Origin: Leptasterias polaris
Lineage: Eukaryota; Echinodermata; Asteroidea; Forcipulatida; Asteriidae
DNA: 64,000 nt
Direction: 5' to 3'
Assembly: GCA_037783415.1 (NCBI GenBank)
Contig: JAZGTN010000088.1
Coordinates: 3,224,001-3,288,000, forward strand
In this document: one piece after another, positions 1 through 11,500 of the stretch
Layout of the letters: every line of letters begins with the position of its first letter
Numbering within the stretch: position 1 is the first letter of the stretch
Position numbers and translations under genes: made by a program
Notes under the pieces: generated by a model
Databases searched by the model: none
Seen by the model: the letters and a program-made list of their open reading frames with translations, nothing else
What the model was told of the DNA's origin: nothing

Positions 1-15
1 TAGGGTTAGGGTTAG
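1..15. repeat. Short TTAGGG telomere-type repeat
   Basis: The window opens with two and a half units of TTAGGG. A plus-reading G-rich stretch follows, and 57 bp further on is the donor site of a gene exon transcribed towards this repeat. The gene must continue leftwards, so this is more likely a short interstitial repeat than a chromosome end. Confidence 0.6.
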
Positions 16-71
16 TTTGGGGGGGCCTCCCTCTGCCCCATATCGGGCATGGTATAAGGTAATCAATTCAC

Positions 72-192
72 CTGCAGCAGTTTTCACCGTCCATGACCCG
101 TCACTGGCCCAGCAGTAGTTGGCAGCATACGCAGTGACAAACCCGGACAGCACGACCCACACCAAGCAGCGAAACTTCCATGTTACCGCCAT
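72..192 (-). CDS. First coding exon of a secreted or membrane protein (partial)
   Basis: The minus strand from an ATG at 192-190 encodes 40 residues and one extra base before a GT donor (GCAG|gtgaat). The start has an excellent Kozak context (A at -3, G at +4). Residues 1 to about 23 form a classic signal peptide: a short basic stretch (K6, R8), a hydrophobic core (residues 10-19) and a small-residue cleavage region (AYA|A). The mature part begins around NYCWASDGSW. The gene continues off the left edge, so no family can be assigned. A minus-strand TATA box about 70 bp upstream of the ATG supports this as a real 5' exon. Signal-peptide function is inferred from composition only. Confidence 0.65.
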
Positions 193-254
193 TTTCCTCT
201 AATCAGCCGACCTGCAACCGTTAATAATAATAGTGGCTAATAATATTGAATAGT

Positions 255-330
255 GGCTTCTTATATAGCGCTAATATCCGTCACTCAGTGACGCCACATT
301 GAGAGACAAGTGACGTCACCCACCCGTGCA
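255..330 (-). promoter_or_regulatory. TATA plus CRE core promoter of the signal-peptide gene
   Basis: On the minus strand CTATATAAG (complement of 260-268) lies about 70 bp upstream of the start codon, a normal distance for a TATA box with a short 5' UTR. A perfect palindromic CRE, TGACGTCA, is at 311-318, and a second perfect CRE is at 471-478. This suggests CREB/ATF-type control, which is inference. Confidence 0.5.
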
Positions 331-1353
331 TGGACCGTCCGGATTCAGACATATCAACCTAGATGTATCAACCTCGCTCGATATAAGATAGATTTATTGG
401 ATATACTTTTGTAAACTTGTGCTAGTAGTATAATATGAAACCATGGAACATTGCATTTAGCCTGCACAACTGACGTCACCCTTCGAGGCACAAAGATCAT
501 TGGCATTAGGCCACGCCTACTAGGCTAGTGCAGCCTTGACCTTGCATGCCATATACACACAATAGACGTCCACACAATGTAGGGACGTGATGAAACACTG
601 TGAAACACAGACAAATTGCGCAGGCCCGATAACAATGTAGCCTACGTGTACATACAGAGCTGAGATAGATACACCATGTACTATACATGTACATTGTACT
701 TGAATAGTCAGGTACCCGACTCCTAATATACTGCGCTGCGTTTCACAATGCATAGTAGAATGTTATCTTGTTATAAATGTTTGTTTGTTATTTTAGATAA
801 GTTGTATGGTTTTTTATTAACTGTTTCTTTCGACAATAGCTCATCTGATCACTATAGAGTCCTTTTGTTTTGTTTAACTGTCCTGTCAAAAAAAAAAGTT
901 TTTAAAATCCCTACCTACCTATATAGGCCTACCCTATTTTTTCTGGCCACTATTATACGCCTTCACAATTTTTCATTTTTAAGGCCTTACAGGTGTTTAT
1001 TTTTTATAAAGATGTGTTGCTAATGTTTGGATAACATATAACACTTTTCAAACAATCTCTGTAGATGTTGATACAGTAAATGTAAATGTTTATGTTGGCA
1101 CGTCCAATTTGGTGCAGGTTAAAAAAATAAAGCGATAAAAAGCTCACATTTTTCCAAATGACCTTACAACAGTGATCTCCCGCCTAATTAGGACGTTGAC
1201 CACCAGAATCCAGTTTTGGGGTCAGGTGACTTCAGGATGGCCCATGATCGTTCATGATTTAACCATGGAGGTTTAATTTCCTACATGGCTTAACAACGCT
1301 GCAAAAACTGTATTTTGTATGCAGCTTAGCCTAATGTTAAAAACAATAATAAA
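331..1353. other. Non-coding, no gene seen
   Basis: AT-rich sequence with only short chance reading frames on both strands (for example 748-1023). None has splice context, codon bias or a recognisable motif. The only distinct site is the second CRE palindrome at 471-478. Confidence 0.5.
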
Positions 1354-1575
1354 CTAGAGATTTAGTGCTTGTGAGAACAAACACTAGGTGTTCGGGTATC
1401 GATGGGGCACTGTTATGTTACTAAAATGTGTAAGCAGATTTATATTGAAAGTTTTTAATTTTCAAAAAAAAGTCGTTTGCAAACCTATTACTTTTATACT
1501 TTTAGTGTACACGGGGGAAAGTGATATCGTTGCTGTATGAGTCTCCATAAAGTAGTTTAGATACACATGGTATAC
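1354..1575 (-). mobile_element. Inverted 3'-end fragment of the array element family
   Basis: Read on the minus strand this 220-bp piece ends in the same 3' terminus as the big array: CCGAACACCT, a hairpin (TAGTGTTTGT / ACAAGCACTA with TCTC loop), AAATCT and CTAG followed by T. The rest matches the interior of the 1.6-kb element at 30,264-31,879, close to its 3' end. It is 5'-truncated near 1,575 and lies 19 kb away from the array in opposite orientation, showing the family also sits singly. Confidence 0.8.
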
Positions 1576-2154
1576 TTTTCGATGCATTTCCAACAGGTAA
1601 GAGGTGCCAGAAACACACTGTTTGCAATACTAGGTTTTACTGTCGACAGTATTGTCAAAAAAGTACTTGCTTCAAATATAGGTTTGGCTTCAAGTAAACT
1701 CAAAAAAAGAAAAGAGTTTTAGTGAATACAGTTTGTTTACAGGATAGACAGCTGAGTTTTACCTGTCCTGAAACAGGTGGACAGGTGGCCAGGTGGCCAA
1801 CTGACACACTGATACCCAAATAATAGCAGCTAGCTGGGCTGGGACAAATCATTCATACAGTCATCTGTAAAATATGTGCTGCAAATCATCATTTTGCTCA
1901 AAATTGAATCGAGGGTTATCAACGATCAAAACAACGCCCCCCCGCCCGCCCCTGCATAAAAAAAATCAGGGGAAATGAGTGCCCTCTGCGGATTCTGATT
2001 TATTCCCTGAACATCCACCAACATCACAGAATGATGGCATATTATTCCAGCACCAAATAAACTTTTTAATAACAGCTTAATTAACAAACATCTTTCAAAA
2101 ACTGTCAATTCCCCATCCACAAACGGTGTCCCATTTGTTCACGCGAAGCCAACT
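1576..2154. other. Non-coding, no gene seen
   Basis: No supported gene. The stretch holds short direct repeats around the string ACAGGTGGCCAGGTGGCC (about 1,778-1,800) and a C-rich run near 1,936-1,954. Confidence 0.45.
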
Positions 2155-2425
2155 CCCACGCATGACGTCACATTACGTGCTGGTAAACGCGGGTATGGTT
2201 GCTTTGTTTTGGTTTTGTGTCGGGAACCATAGATGCGCGCTGCCAACGGCAGAAGTGTTTTAGTTTTTCAAAACCTCGAAGTATGGCCTAATTTTTTGAT
2301 CGATAATTACAAAAAAACAGAAGTGTAAAAACACAAGAAAAAATCAATTTAAATGACAAACAAACACATCATTAACAAGTTTAAATAGCATGCCCGTTAA
2401 ACAAAATAAAAGTCTTCTTTCAACT
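2155..2425. repeat. Dispersed repeat family R1, copy 1 (partial)
   Basis: This segment aligns with 5,534-5,750: a CRE-like TGACGTCA, GCCAACGGCAGAAGTGTTT, then the string TTTTTTGATCGATAATTAC, and an A-rich right end. The copies are diverged, so this is an old interspersed repeat. No coding potential is seen. Confidence 0.65.
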
Positions 2426-2704
2426 GTTTAATCCAAAAAAAGAGCTAGGCCTATATCCGTAGGCCTATCGCTTCTTACGTCTCATCATCGAGACCATACT
2501 GCACCCTTGTTTGCTAACTTGAACGCCCTGACAATCACGGATATCAACAAACTTCAAACAGGCATTTTGATATTCGAATACACCAATGATCTTTTGCCCC
2601 ACACTTTCTCTAACCCCATACTTGTCCTCTGTCAGCAACACACAGCATTATAATACACGCTCTTGTGATGATCCGTATGTCCCTTTTGCACTCACATCTT
2701 ACTC

Positions 2705-2976
2705 TATACAGCAATCCTTCACCGATCTTGAACTCTTGGTGGCAGCAGATACCGCCATTATTGCGGTGGTACCTGGGTGGTACTCCGCTGCCTAGCGACG
2801 GGTTTAAGCGATTTGCAAAGTGAAAGTCCAATAACCCGCGACTGATCAAATGATCGCCGTGTAGCCCAAACCTTATACCAGTCGCTAGGCAGCGCAGTAC
2901 CACCCAGGTACACCGCAGTAATGGAGGCATATCTGTTGCCACCAAGAGTTCAAGATCGGTGAAGGATTGCTGTATA
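2705..2976. mobile_element. Foldback/MITE-like element with ~96-bp inverted arms
   Basis: The left arm (2,705-2,799) begins TATACAGCAATCCTTCACC and the right arm (2,881-2,976) is its near-perfect reverse complement, separated by about 80 bp. Arms this long around a short unique core are typical of foldback elements or MITEs. No clear target duplication is visible, so the superfamily is not assigned. Long reading frames here (2,586-2,795 and 2,610-3,104) are products of the palindrome. Confidence 0.75.
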
Positions 2977-3400
2977 AGAGATCTCTTCGCTACCATGGGA
3001 CGGCCCGCCTCTTGAATTATATTGATCGCCGTATTCGTACACAGTCCTCTATTGGTCGATTCATGAAGCATCCTGCAAAAAACACCTTGCCTCCCAGTAA
3101 ACATAATTCAATTTTTGTCATTATCATGGTTAGCTCACTCGTCGTATTGTGGGTTTTGCGTCTGTTTACCCGTCTTGTTTCGATCTGTGTATGATCTGTT
3201 GTTTATATGAGTTGTTTTATTTTATCATTTTAATATCATATAATTACTTTTCATCTTGGCTTTTGGCACACAAGGCATATCCCAGCCTACTAGCTTTTGC
3301 TTTTATGAGTCATTTTTGATTGATTGATTGATTAATTGATTGAATGTGTGTGAGTTCAACGGGTAGAAACTCTCATATTGTCGCACGCACACACAATACG
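2977..3400. other. Non-coding, TTGA microsatellite
   Basis: No gene is seen. A short (TTGA)n-type tract occupies about 3,316-3,343. Confidence 0.5.
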
Positions 3401-4270
3401 GATCCGGTTTGTGGGATCATGCTATTGTTAGTTGTTCTATCATTTTCTTTTCTAAAGATTTTCCATGTTGGGTCCAGGTTGGTCAAAGAATTCCTTTGAG
3501 GGGTCCATTTTTCAATTGTGTAAAAGACCCCACAAGAGCACACACCGTTGTGGAGACTTCCTATTGTTGTTCTATTATTCCCTTTTCTAAAGAATCACGT
3601 TGAGGGGACCCAATAACAAAGAAAGACGTGGGAACTTTGTTCCATTGTGTAAAAGTCCCCACAACTCTGGACTCCCGTAAACTCACACACACAAATGTGT
3701 AAACACCTGCAATCGGGCCCTCCTATTGTCCCTCTTTTTGTTGTACTTTGAGCAACAGCTCGAGAGTGCGATATGAGTATACTGTCTGGTTTGGGTGTAT
3801 ACAGACGGATTTACCCAAACCAAATACTGTCAGTCTCAAAATGGCTCATTGGTTTTGTACACAATTTCCAACTTGGGACCCTATTGTTCCTTTTGTTATA
3901 GGACGTCCCGGTTAGACTGTACCAAAAATGTGTAAATACCTGCAATCGAGAACCTCATTATTGTCGCTCTATTGGGAAAAACCCTCTTTAGGTCCCAGGT
4001 TTAAATGTGTATACCTAGTTACCAAACCACACATAATACACTCGAATTGAGGACCTCAAAAGAGAAAAATGGTCCCTGGTCGGTTGGAGGTCACCAGTTG
4101 GAGAGTATAGTACAACAAAATAAAATACAAACAAAACGGGGACAACAGGAGGTCCCCGGTTACAGGGGTGTGTGCCCTTACACAACTTACGGGGTATGCT
4201 TACTTTACACTGCACAATAGAACAATTAAACCCTCACAACGTTTTCTTTTGTTCTAGGGGTACCCCACAG
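3401..4270. repeat. Degenerate medium-period repeats
   Basis: Recurring blocks alternate here: GTGTAAAAGACCCCACAA at 3,519 and a variant at 3,648; CCTATTGTTGTTCTATTATT near 3,557 with relatives at 3,420 and 3,880; and AATGTGTAAACACCTGCAAT at 3,693 and 3,926. Spacings are about 130-140 and 233 bp, suggesting a decayed higher-order tandem repeat. No gene. Confidence 0.45.
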
Positions 4271-5270
4271 ACGATTTCTTCAGAACAGGGGCTATTTAAA
4301 CTACAATGGAGGTACCCCGTATTTCTTCCATGTATGTAAGGGTGATTGTGCGTGTGTATGGGCGGTATAATTGTAGCGTATATAAATTTGCTTTTAACTG
4401 TAGCTAGGCCAGTAACTTTTGTCGTAAGTTTTGTCAATGGATGTTACCACAATCAAGACAATTGGGCTACAATAGCACGGAGACCCATAATGTTTCCAAT
4501 ATAAAAGTCTACTTTAATCGTGAACTCGACCACAAAATCCCCGAATATCTCATTTTAAAGTACCAATGTGCGAGAAAATGGTTCATAAGACTTTAGAAAC
4601 AATGGTTTGTCCAGGAATGATAAAGATTCAGTGACACAGACAGTTTATATTAAGAAATTGCTTATCAGCAATTTTAAACAAGTTTTGTTTTGAAAGCAGG
4701 GGTTAAGTATCGGTAAGGAAGATTACTACTTGTTTGTTTGGACTTTACACGCATGATTTTATCGAGACCGGTGCAATAATGACCTGGGATCTGGTCATGT
4801 GAGTTCTTTATAAAAATTCTCGAGCTAACGTTTATTTTATACGCTGTTAAAATATATGTATATGGATTGGCCAAACTCCGCATTTTTTAATGGGTTTTTT
4901 TCCGGTACTAATTCAACCACTTGAACAAGGATCAAAAGAACCAAAGAATTGTCTGGATTTTGTTTTCTTACGGGGAAATGAATCTTTATTTGAATTTGGA
5001 TTTTGGTTAATTGAAAACAAAAGACCTTTGCAGCCAGAGGCAAATTACAGTGAGTTAAAAGTCGACAAATTTCAAAGAGTTAATTAAACAAATAACAACT
5101 AAAAAGCAACTTAAAATCAACTCCCCCAAAACCAAAAAACACATTATCTACAGACTACAACAAGCACGAACCGGGCCAAACTGATTTAAAAGCAAACAGA
5201 CATCAAAAAGCACTAAAAGTACATAAATTGTGGAAATATTAATGTGAAATAGTAAACCAATGTTTATTTA
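4271..5270. other. Non-coding, no gene seen
   Basis: AT-rich. Several reading frames of 60-70 codons (4,234-5,087) lack splice context and family similarity and look like chance. Confidence 0.45.
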
Positions 5271-5760
5271 AAGACCTACTTGAAAGAAAACGGCAACATG
5301 TGATCTTTGCTGAAATTCATTTAAAATGTTTTCAATCAATAAGGAAAGTGAGTTCACATGAGATTAAACAGATTTTAATTGTGTAAAAAACAATCATTTC
5401 GAATGCCCTGCTCCGTTGCTTTTCAGAAAGACTTGCGAAAAGTCTCGTAACGTAATTTTTCATGCTACGTCATGTGAGGGATCTCCGTTTTGTAAAGCCG
5501 CTTTGTTGCAGCATGGAAGTACAACAAGCAAACTCCCACATGACGTCAAATTATTGTCATTTTGACGCACGCCGTCAACGGCAGAAGTGTTTCTAGTTTT
5601 TAAAAACCTTGAGGTTGGGACCTAATTTTTTGATCGATAATTACGAAAAACTCAGAAGCGTAAAACCAATTCTAATTCACATTTAAATGGTAAGCAAACG
5701 CATTATAAACAATTTTAAATATCATTCCCGTTTAAACAAATTCGCTCAAGTACCTAATTA
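5271..5760. repeat. Dispersed repeat family R1, longest copy
   Basis: The left half matches 11,660-11,903 (GACCTACTTGAA, CGGCAACA, TTTTCAATCAATAAGGAAA, TTTGTTGCAGCA) and the right half matches 2,155-2,425 and 12,770-12,830 (CACGCCGTCAACGGC, GAAGTGTTTCTAGTTTTT). It serves as the uninterrupted reference copy for interpreting the insertion at 11.9-12.77 kb. Confidence 0.65.
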
Positions 5761-5987
5761 ACAACTGAAGCTATCTCATGGTTTGCTTTGGTTTTCGCAA
5801 TCTCTTCCTCTGCTAATAAACAATTCACTCGGCAACCTTTCAAATGAATATCTTTCATAACTAAATGAAAATATTTTTTTCAGTGACCGAAATATTGATT
5901 TCAAATAAGCTTTGACTAAATGAAATAATTATTCATTTCACAGAAACCATTGGGTACACTCAGATCCTCTGCCTTCTTTTATAGGGT

Positions 5988-6332
5988 GTCATGGCCGAGT
6001 GGTTAAGAGCATCGGATTCAAGTTCTGGTGGTTTAGTCATCGGGGTGTGGGTTCGAGTCCCGGTCATGACGCTTGTGTCCTTGAGCAAGACACTTTGCTA
6101 TAATTGCTTCTCTTCACCCAGGGGTATAAATGGGTACCTGCAAGGGTAGAGGTTGATATTGTGTTTGAAAAAGCCTTCGGAGCGCCATCACGGCAGCCCG
6201 GGCTGTATACTCCCCAGGGAGCTGAGAAAGATTAAATGAATGTTATTGGCCCAATGACCAGGGCACTAATGTAAAGCGCATTGAGACGTTATTGTGAAAT
6301 GCGCTATATAAGAACTAGTTATTATTATTATT
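5988..6332 (+). mobile_element. tRNA-derived SINE
   Basis: The head (5,988-6,070) is tRNA-like: GTCATGG pairs with the terminal TCATGAC, an A box (TGGCCGAGTGG) is near 5,992 and a perfect B box (GGTTCGAGTCC) is at 6,050-6,060, as in a Leu/Ser-type tRNA. It is followed by a body with GTGTCCTTGAGCAAGACACTT-type sequence and a LINE-like tail (AATGCGCTATATAAG) ending in an ATT trinucleotide run. Head, body and tail in this order define a tRNA-derived SINE rather than a functional tRNA gene. Confidence 0.85.
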
Positions 6333-6462
6333 CTTTAGGCAATCAGTTATAATTGGTTTCCCAGTGATTTTTTGGCGAATAAGCGGGCAATTTAAACGTC
6401 ACGTTAATCTATTTCGTGCGGAATTGAAAGCTCCTGAAAGCAGTGGTTTAAATTCAACTTAA

Positions 6463-6848
6463 AGGGTCTGTATACGTTTGGTCATGACTTTGAAAATTAT
6501 TGGCAATAAAAACGTAAGTGGTAAGAAGTACAGCATCGTTCAATAGTATAACTCATTTTGAGAATCATTTCACTTCGAAATAACGTGGTTATGGAAAAAC
6601 ATACAGGGTTTTATGCCAACAAATTTGAATCTGAGAAACGTTTCTGTCGGAAACGTTTCTCAGATTGTGTATTCCTACGGGGAATATTCTTCCCGCGTGG
6701 AAATATTCGCTCCGGTTTTTCGGCAATATCTCAAACACGCTACCACCTTTTGAAGTGAAATTTTCACAGGTTAGTTCTATTATATATCTACATTTATATA
6801 GGATTAAAACAATCGAACGAATCCAAAAACCAAAGGTGTACTTTGCCT
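6463..6848. mobile_element. TTAA-type MITE, diverged copy
   Basis: The left end AGGGTCTGTATACGTTTGGT follows a TTAA (6,459-6,462), and the right end reverse-complements to AGGCAAAGTACACCTTTGGT. This resembles the termini of the MITEs at 56,921 and 63,581; the right target copy has decayed to ATAA. A perfect 17-bp hairpin (6,628-6,644 with 6,650-6,666, 5-nt loop) sits inside. The open frames across it are not coding. Confidence 0.6.
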
Positions 6849-7736
6849 ATAAAGGGATACCTAATTTTCAATTAAATCCCCTCGAACAGCATTCAAATTC
6901 GCAGCAGCAGCTTGTCAAAGAAGTCTCTATAGTTGTGCCTACTCTGCTCTGTACCCGTTGGTTCAAAAATGGTCAAAGAAACGTCTACATAATTTGTAAC
7001 TAGCTAAAATATAAATACAAATGTTTACAGACATAATAGACACTGACAGTTTGATAAAGACTGTGCTGTTGCTGTTTAAAGTTCAGAGTTCAAATTATCC
7101 TAGTTTAAAACTAATAATAAAATGTCGCATGACGTACCGTATTTCATCAGATCTAGAATATTCTCTTGGCTAGAGTCCAAGTCAGTGAAGGTTCATTTTA
7201 TTACTTGATTTATCAGATCAACTTGAAATTGTTTGTTAGTTAATGTTTGCGTTATGTGGGACTTGTTTTTCTATAAAATGGGATGCCCAGGCCAAGTTTA
7301 TGCAGAAATTAAGAAATCCAGAATAATAATAAAAGTTAGAAAGTAAGACATTAGCCAATCAGAAAATCTGGGGATCTGGACATAATTATGAGAATCATTG
7401 TTAATGGTCTGAAATTATGGTATCTATATAGATTGCTTCCTTACTCACATTGATCGAATCAAGGCGAGACCACTGCAGCTTGAAGACAGTATACAGTCGT
7501 CTGCTGTACGAGTGGCTTGTGAGTCAAATACCCTGGATTGAAAATAGGGCCCGCTATACAGATCATAAATAAGGCTCTAGGCTAACATGACCCACTCTAT
7601 CCCCTATGGCTAAACAGACCACCCACCCCCTTGTTGTTTTTTAAATAGCTATGACTCGTCCACACAGTCCTGGTTCGATACCACTGCAATCTACAGTCTT
7701 AAAACTTCGACCCGGATTCCGAGACCCATTAGGGGG
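6849..7736. other. Non-coding, no gene seen
   Basis: No coding signal, RNA gene or clear repeat boundary is recognised. The right end leads into the minisatellite. Confidence 0.45.
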
Positions 7737-7998
7737 CCTGACCCATTTCCAGGTCAGCCTGACCCATTTCCAGGTCAGCCTGACCCATTTCCAGGTCAGC
7801 CTGACCCATTTCCAGGTCAGCCTGACCCATTTCCAGGTCAGCCTGACCCATTTCCGGGTCAGCCTGACCCATTTCCGGGTCAGCCTGACCCATTTCCTGG
7901 TCAGCCTGACCCATTTCCGGGTCAGCCTGACCCATTTACGGGTCAGGCTGACCCATTTCCGGGTCAGCCTGACCCATTTCCGGGTCAGGCTGACCCGG
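7737..7998. repeat. 21-bp minisatellite with 12 GGTCAnnnTGACC palindromes
   Basis: About 12.5 copies of a 21-bp unit, CCTGACCCATTTCCAGGTCAG, run without any indel. At each unit junction GGTCA and TGACC face each other across 3 bp (GCC, twice GGC), giving 12 copies from 7,752 to 7,995 at an exact 21-bp period. The first five units carry AGGTCA and later ones mostly GGGTCA, so variants are clustered. An isolated thirteenth palindrome is at 8,083-8,095. GGTCAnnnTGACC is the textbook estrogen-response-element core and matches general nuclear-receptor inverted-repeat-3 sites; actual binding is inference. The long in-frame translation on both strands exists because 21 is a multiple of 3. Confidence 0.9.
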
Positions 7999-8363
7999 AA
8001 GGTGGTTGGAAAATTGGATTTTAACTCAGATTCAGCTTAAGTTTTATCCATTTCTGGGTATGTAACTTTGTCCCCAATTCTGGGTCAGACTGACCCAGAA
8101 ATGGGTCATGCCCCTTAAGACCTGTATCAATATTCTGACCCGAAAGTTGTTAGAGTGTATGGACAACATCGTGCCCACGCTTCCACGGTGACCCAGTGTC
8201 AACGCACGGTGACCGGTGCTGCCACACATCAGTGTTGGGTGCGAACCAAAAACACTCTTAGTATTAACAGCTACATTATTTGTTTTCATAGATAGGGAAA
8301 TTTAACTCTAATCGGCATGGCTTTCTAACAGTTTTCTATTTGAATTAAAATGTCTGAGTCGCG
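7999..8363. other. 3' flank of the GH3 gene
   Basis: This stretch lies downstream of the GHDC-like stop codon. It holds the isolated GGTCAGACTGACC palindrome (8,083-8,095) and probably the 3' UTR. I see no canonical AATAAA on the minus strand here, so the polyadenylation site is unresolved. Confidence 0.4.
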
Positions 8364-8597
8364 TTAAATATTATTGGATTCATCAACATTTTTCAGCATG
8401 AAGTCCACCATCTTCTTGGTTCGTAACTTCTTCGGCATCTTGAACTGGTTATGATTGGCCGTAGAGTTCGCCATTATAAGCTCCTGCAGTCTTTGGAAAG
8501 ATCCAGAGCGAACGACTAAAACGCGAGCCTCGCATATTGTGCCGGTTTGACGATAGTGCTCGTAGAACTCATGCTGTTTCCGCAGAGATTTATCGAA
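8364..8597 (-). CDS. GHDC: GHDC-like terminal exon
   Basis: 234 bp from a tttcag| acceptor to a TAA stop. It encodes 77 residues, including LVVRSGSFQRL and the family's terminal QFKMPKKLRTKKMV block. Confidence 0.9.
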   Translation of the reverse strand, partial: FDKSLRKQHEFYEHYRQTGTICEARVLVVRSGSFQRLQELIMANSTANHNQFKMPKKLRTKKMVDFMLKNVDESNNI

Positions 8598-11500
8598 CTG
8601 AAAATGAAAATAAAAAATTCAAAAAACATCCCTTACTGAAGAAAAAGCCAAACAGGGGTGGGCCGTTTTAAGAGAATTATATATCCCCACAGTGTAACTC
8701 CCAAGAAATAGTATGGCAGCTGTGTGAAAAAGGTGGCCACGCCATACATTATCGGTTCAACATTATCGGTTGTTACCAGTGATTTCTGCTCAGCGGATAA
8801 GACGATCTTGCTCTTGGATTCTAGCTCGACAAAAAGCATGTAAAACATATCATACTCGCAATCTGAAAGGATAAAACAAGTTACACTATTTATTAAGATC
8901 TATATGATATTAACAACATAGTCTCACGAGGGAAGGGGCCAAGGGAGTAACGCCCCAAAAGCGCCATCTACGTTCAAATCTAATTAATCTCTCATTCGAC
9001 TCTCGTGACGCGAACAGTTCAAAGCTCCACGTTCAAAGCTCCACGTTCAAAACCATACACTATTCATTTGTGCAAACGTAATGTAATAACGTGTAGACTG
9101 CCTTGACGAGTCCATTTTATGATAGGGAAAGGGGTAATAATATGTAAGTGTTTTAATCGTTTACACAAGAGAACATTCGAAAATGAATGCTTTGTGTTGC
9201 TTACTGCTTCAGCAAGTTAATAATTTAACAAAAACCAAACATTAGTAAGTTACATATTATTTAGTAAAACCGCGTGCGACTTTGGTGAAGGGTTAAACCA
9301 GCCGCTCACTACCATGGGCAGGCGTGCGGTATCGATACATCTCGTCACAAACTCCTGAAGGCGGGAAAACAACGCTGATTGGCTAACCACGATAGGCTGT
9401 ATCCAAATTGGTGGCTACAGCTATGGCTACGGCTGTTGCTAAGGGTGTTGCTAAGGACTTTATAGATTCCAACGCATGATGACACGATAATATAGCCGTA
9501 GCCGTAGCTTTAGCCGCCAAATCAGACACGGCATAAACCTAATAAGCCCTGTACAGGACTCCTCCTCTGTGCTGTACACTGTAAACATTAAAGTGAATGG
9601 GCGCCAGTGGCAGGGGAGATCTGAGAAAGAACGCAGATTGGCTACCGAAAACACTGCTTTGCGCAAATGCTTGTTAAAAACGTTTGAGCGCTTGTTAAGC
9701 CCGGTTCATATTTCACGCAAAAGAGAATGTGGAGCGAATTTTCTTGCGTTACAATAATTTGAAAAACAGGTCGTACCGATACGTCAAAGAAATTTGCTCA
9801 CATTCGATATTTCAAAGTCACACTTTCAAGGGTTACGATCGAGCAAGGGATTGCGGGGAAAAAACTATAACGGCGCGTACGCCACTGGGAACGAGGTTAT
9901 GATCAATATTATCTCTCATTTATCTCTACAGTCAATACACACATACCATCATCATACATAAGTGTACTCTCGGCGCATGTCCATTCAATTAGACTCGTCT
10001 CCTTCAGTCCTGCGAATGTGTTCAGTATTGCGTTGTTAACTACCAGCCCATCAATCTTTTCACCGCGTAGGTTGAGTAACTCACCAGTTCTGTATTCAAT
10101 GGAGTGGGTTTTTAGCATCAAATATACAGAGAACAAACACAGACTCCCACCCAACTATAAACCAACACACACTGATAACCTAACGCCTATACCTCTAGTG
10201 ACAGATTTACGGGTATTTGAATTTGTTTTATCAACATTTTAATAAATACATTAAATTGTCAAGTAATAAACTACAAAAGAGGGCAAGATAGCCCAGTAGG
10301 TAGAGCGCCTGTGTGGCAGGCAGGAGACTCTTTCCCCATATAGCGAACTGTGTAGAAATGTCGTCAGATAGTGCCCTTAATTCACTTAATCAAAAAAGAA
10401 AGGAAATCGACCAGCGTAATAACGTTTACTGCATTGTTTAATCTATAATAGTTTGGGATTACCACCCTATATTATACTCACCGATACATTATGGAAACCA
10501 ATGGGCATCTTTCATGGAACCCGACTATTTCAACCACGTCCCCAAGGCGGTACCGGTATAATCCTGAGGCGGTGGTGATAACGATCTCATATCGTTTATC
10601 AACCTCGACGTCCTCCATTAATATCGTATCCGGATTTTCTTCGCCACTAAGAAAACAGTTATTTTAATCATTAGTTCTGCCGGTGTTGCAGGAGATTCTG
10701 ACTCCCCCCCCCCCCTCTCCCGGACATTCTCTCCCCATACGGTGAACAGTGTACAAACTTCTTTCTTCTGATAGCGCCCTCTTTTGAATCAACCTCCTCC
10801 AGCCCTTATTAATTTTCAATATGAGGAACGGAATCTCCAGGGACAGATTTCCCTAGGATACCGAAAATGGTATCCTACAATACTCGGTGACTAATGGTTT
10901 TTAATATTAAGGTCAACTCCGCCGATCCACTAAAATCTCTTCCGGGTCAAAATGTTCTCTTATCCCAAATACAGGAACTGATACTAGTCACCATAACTGG
11001 TTACTCTCTCAACCACCATGATCCAACTGACCCCAAATTAAACTTTGTCATTTCGGCACCAGCCTATATAGGCTGACCCCAAAATGATCAGATATGTAAT
11101 TTAAAAAATGTGGTATCTGTAATATATGATCTAAAGTCCTATAAAATGAGCGAGTTGTAAATAAAGGGCACTATTATCACCCTATCGCCCTAAATAACTT
11201 CTTCTAAAACAAAATTGAATTGTTTTCTTCAAAAAACAAACAAACATGTCAACCACAAACAAAAAACAAACAAACAAACATCCCAACACCTAGAATCAAA
11301 CAAACAAAAATCAAAAACAAACAACCCAACAAACAAACAACCCAACAACCCAACAAACAAACAACCCAACACCCCAACAACCCAACAAACAAACAAACAA
11401 ACAAAAGCAGACGAGTGGTCCAAATGAATGTTGCTACCATGATTAAAATAATATTTATATACCTGAGATGTTCGGGGATAAACTCAATCAGCATTTCGTT

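Noticed and set aside
2586..3104. Frames of 69 and 164 codons around a palindrome
   Set aside because: They read through the foldback arms on both strands. No domain or splice context.
5988..6070. Possible functional tRNA gene
   Set aside because: The tRNA-like head is fused to a SINE body and tail, and the T stem pairs poorly, so it is a SINE head.
7651..8040. 129-codon frame with LTHFQVS repeats (and the minus-strand MGQADPE repeat frame)
   Set aside because: Both arise from the 21-bp minisatellite, whose period is a multiple of three. No splice sites, promoter or family support.
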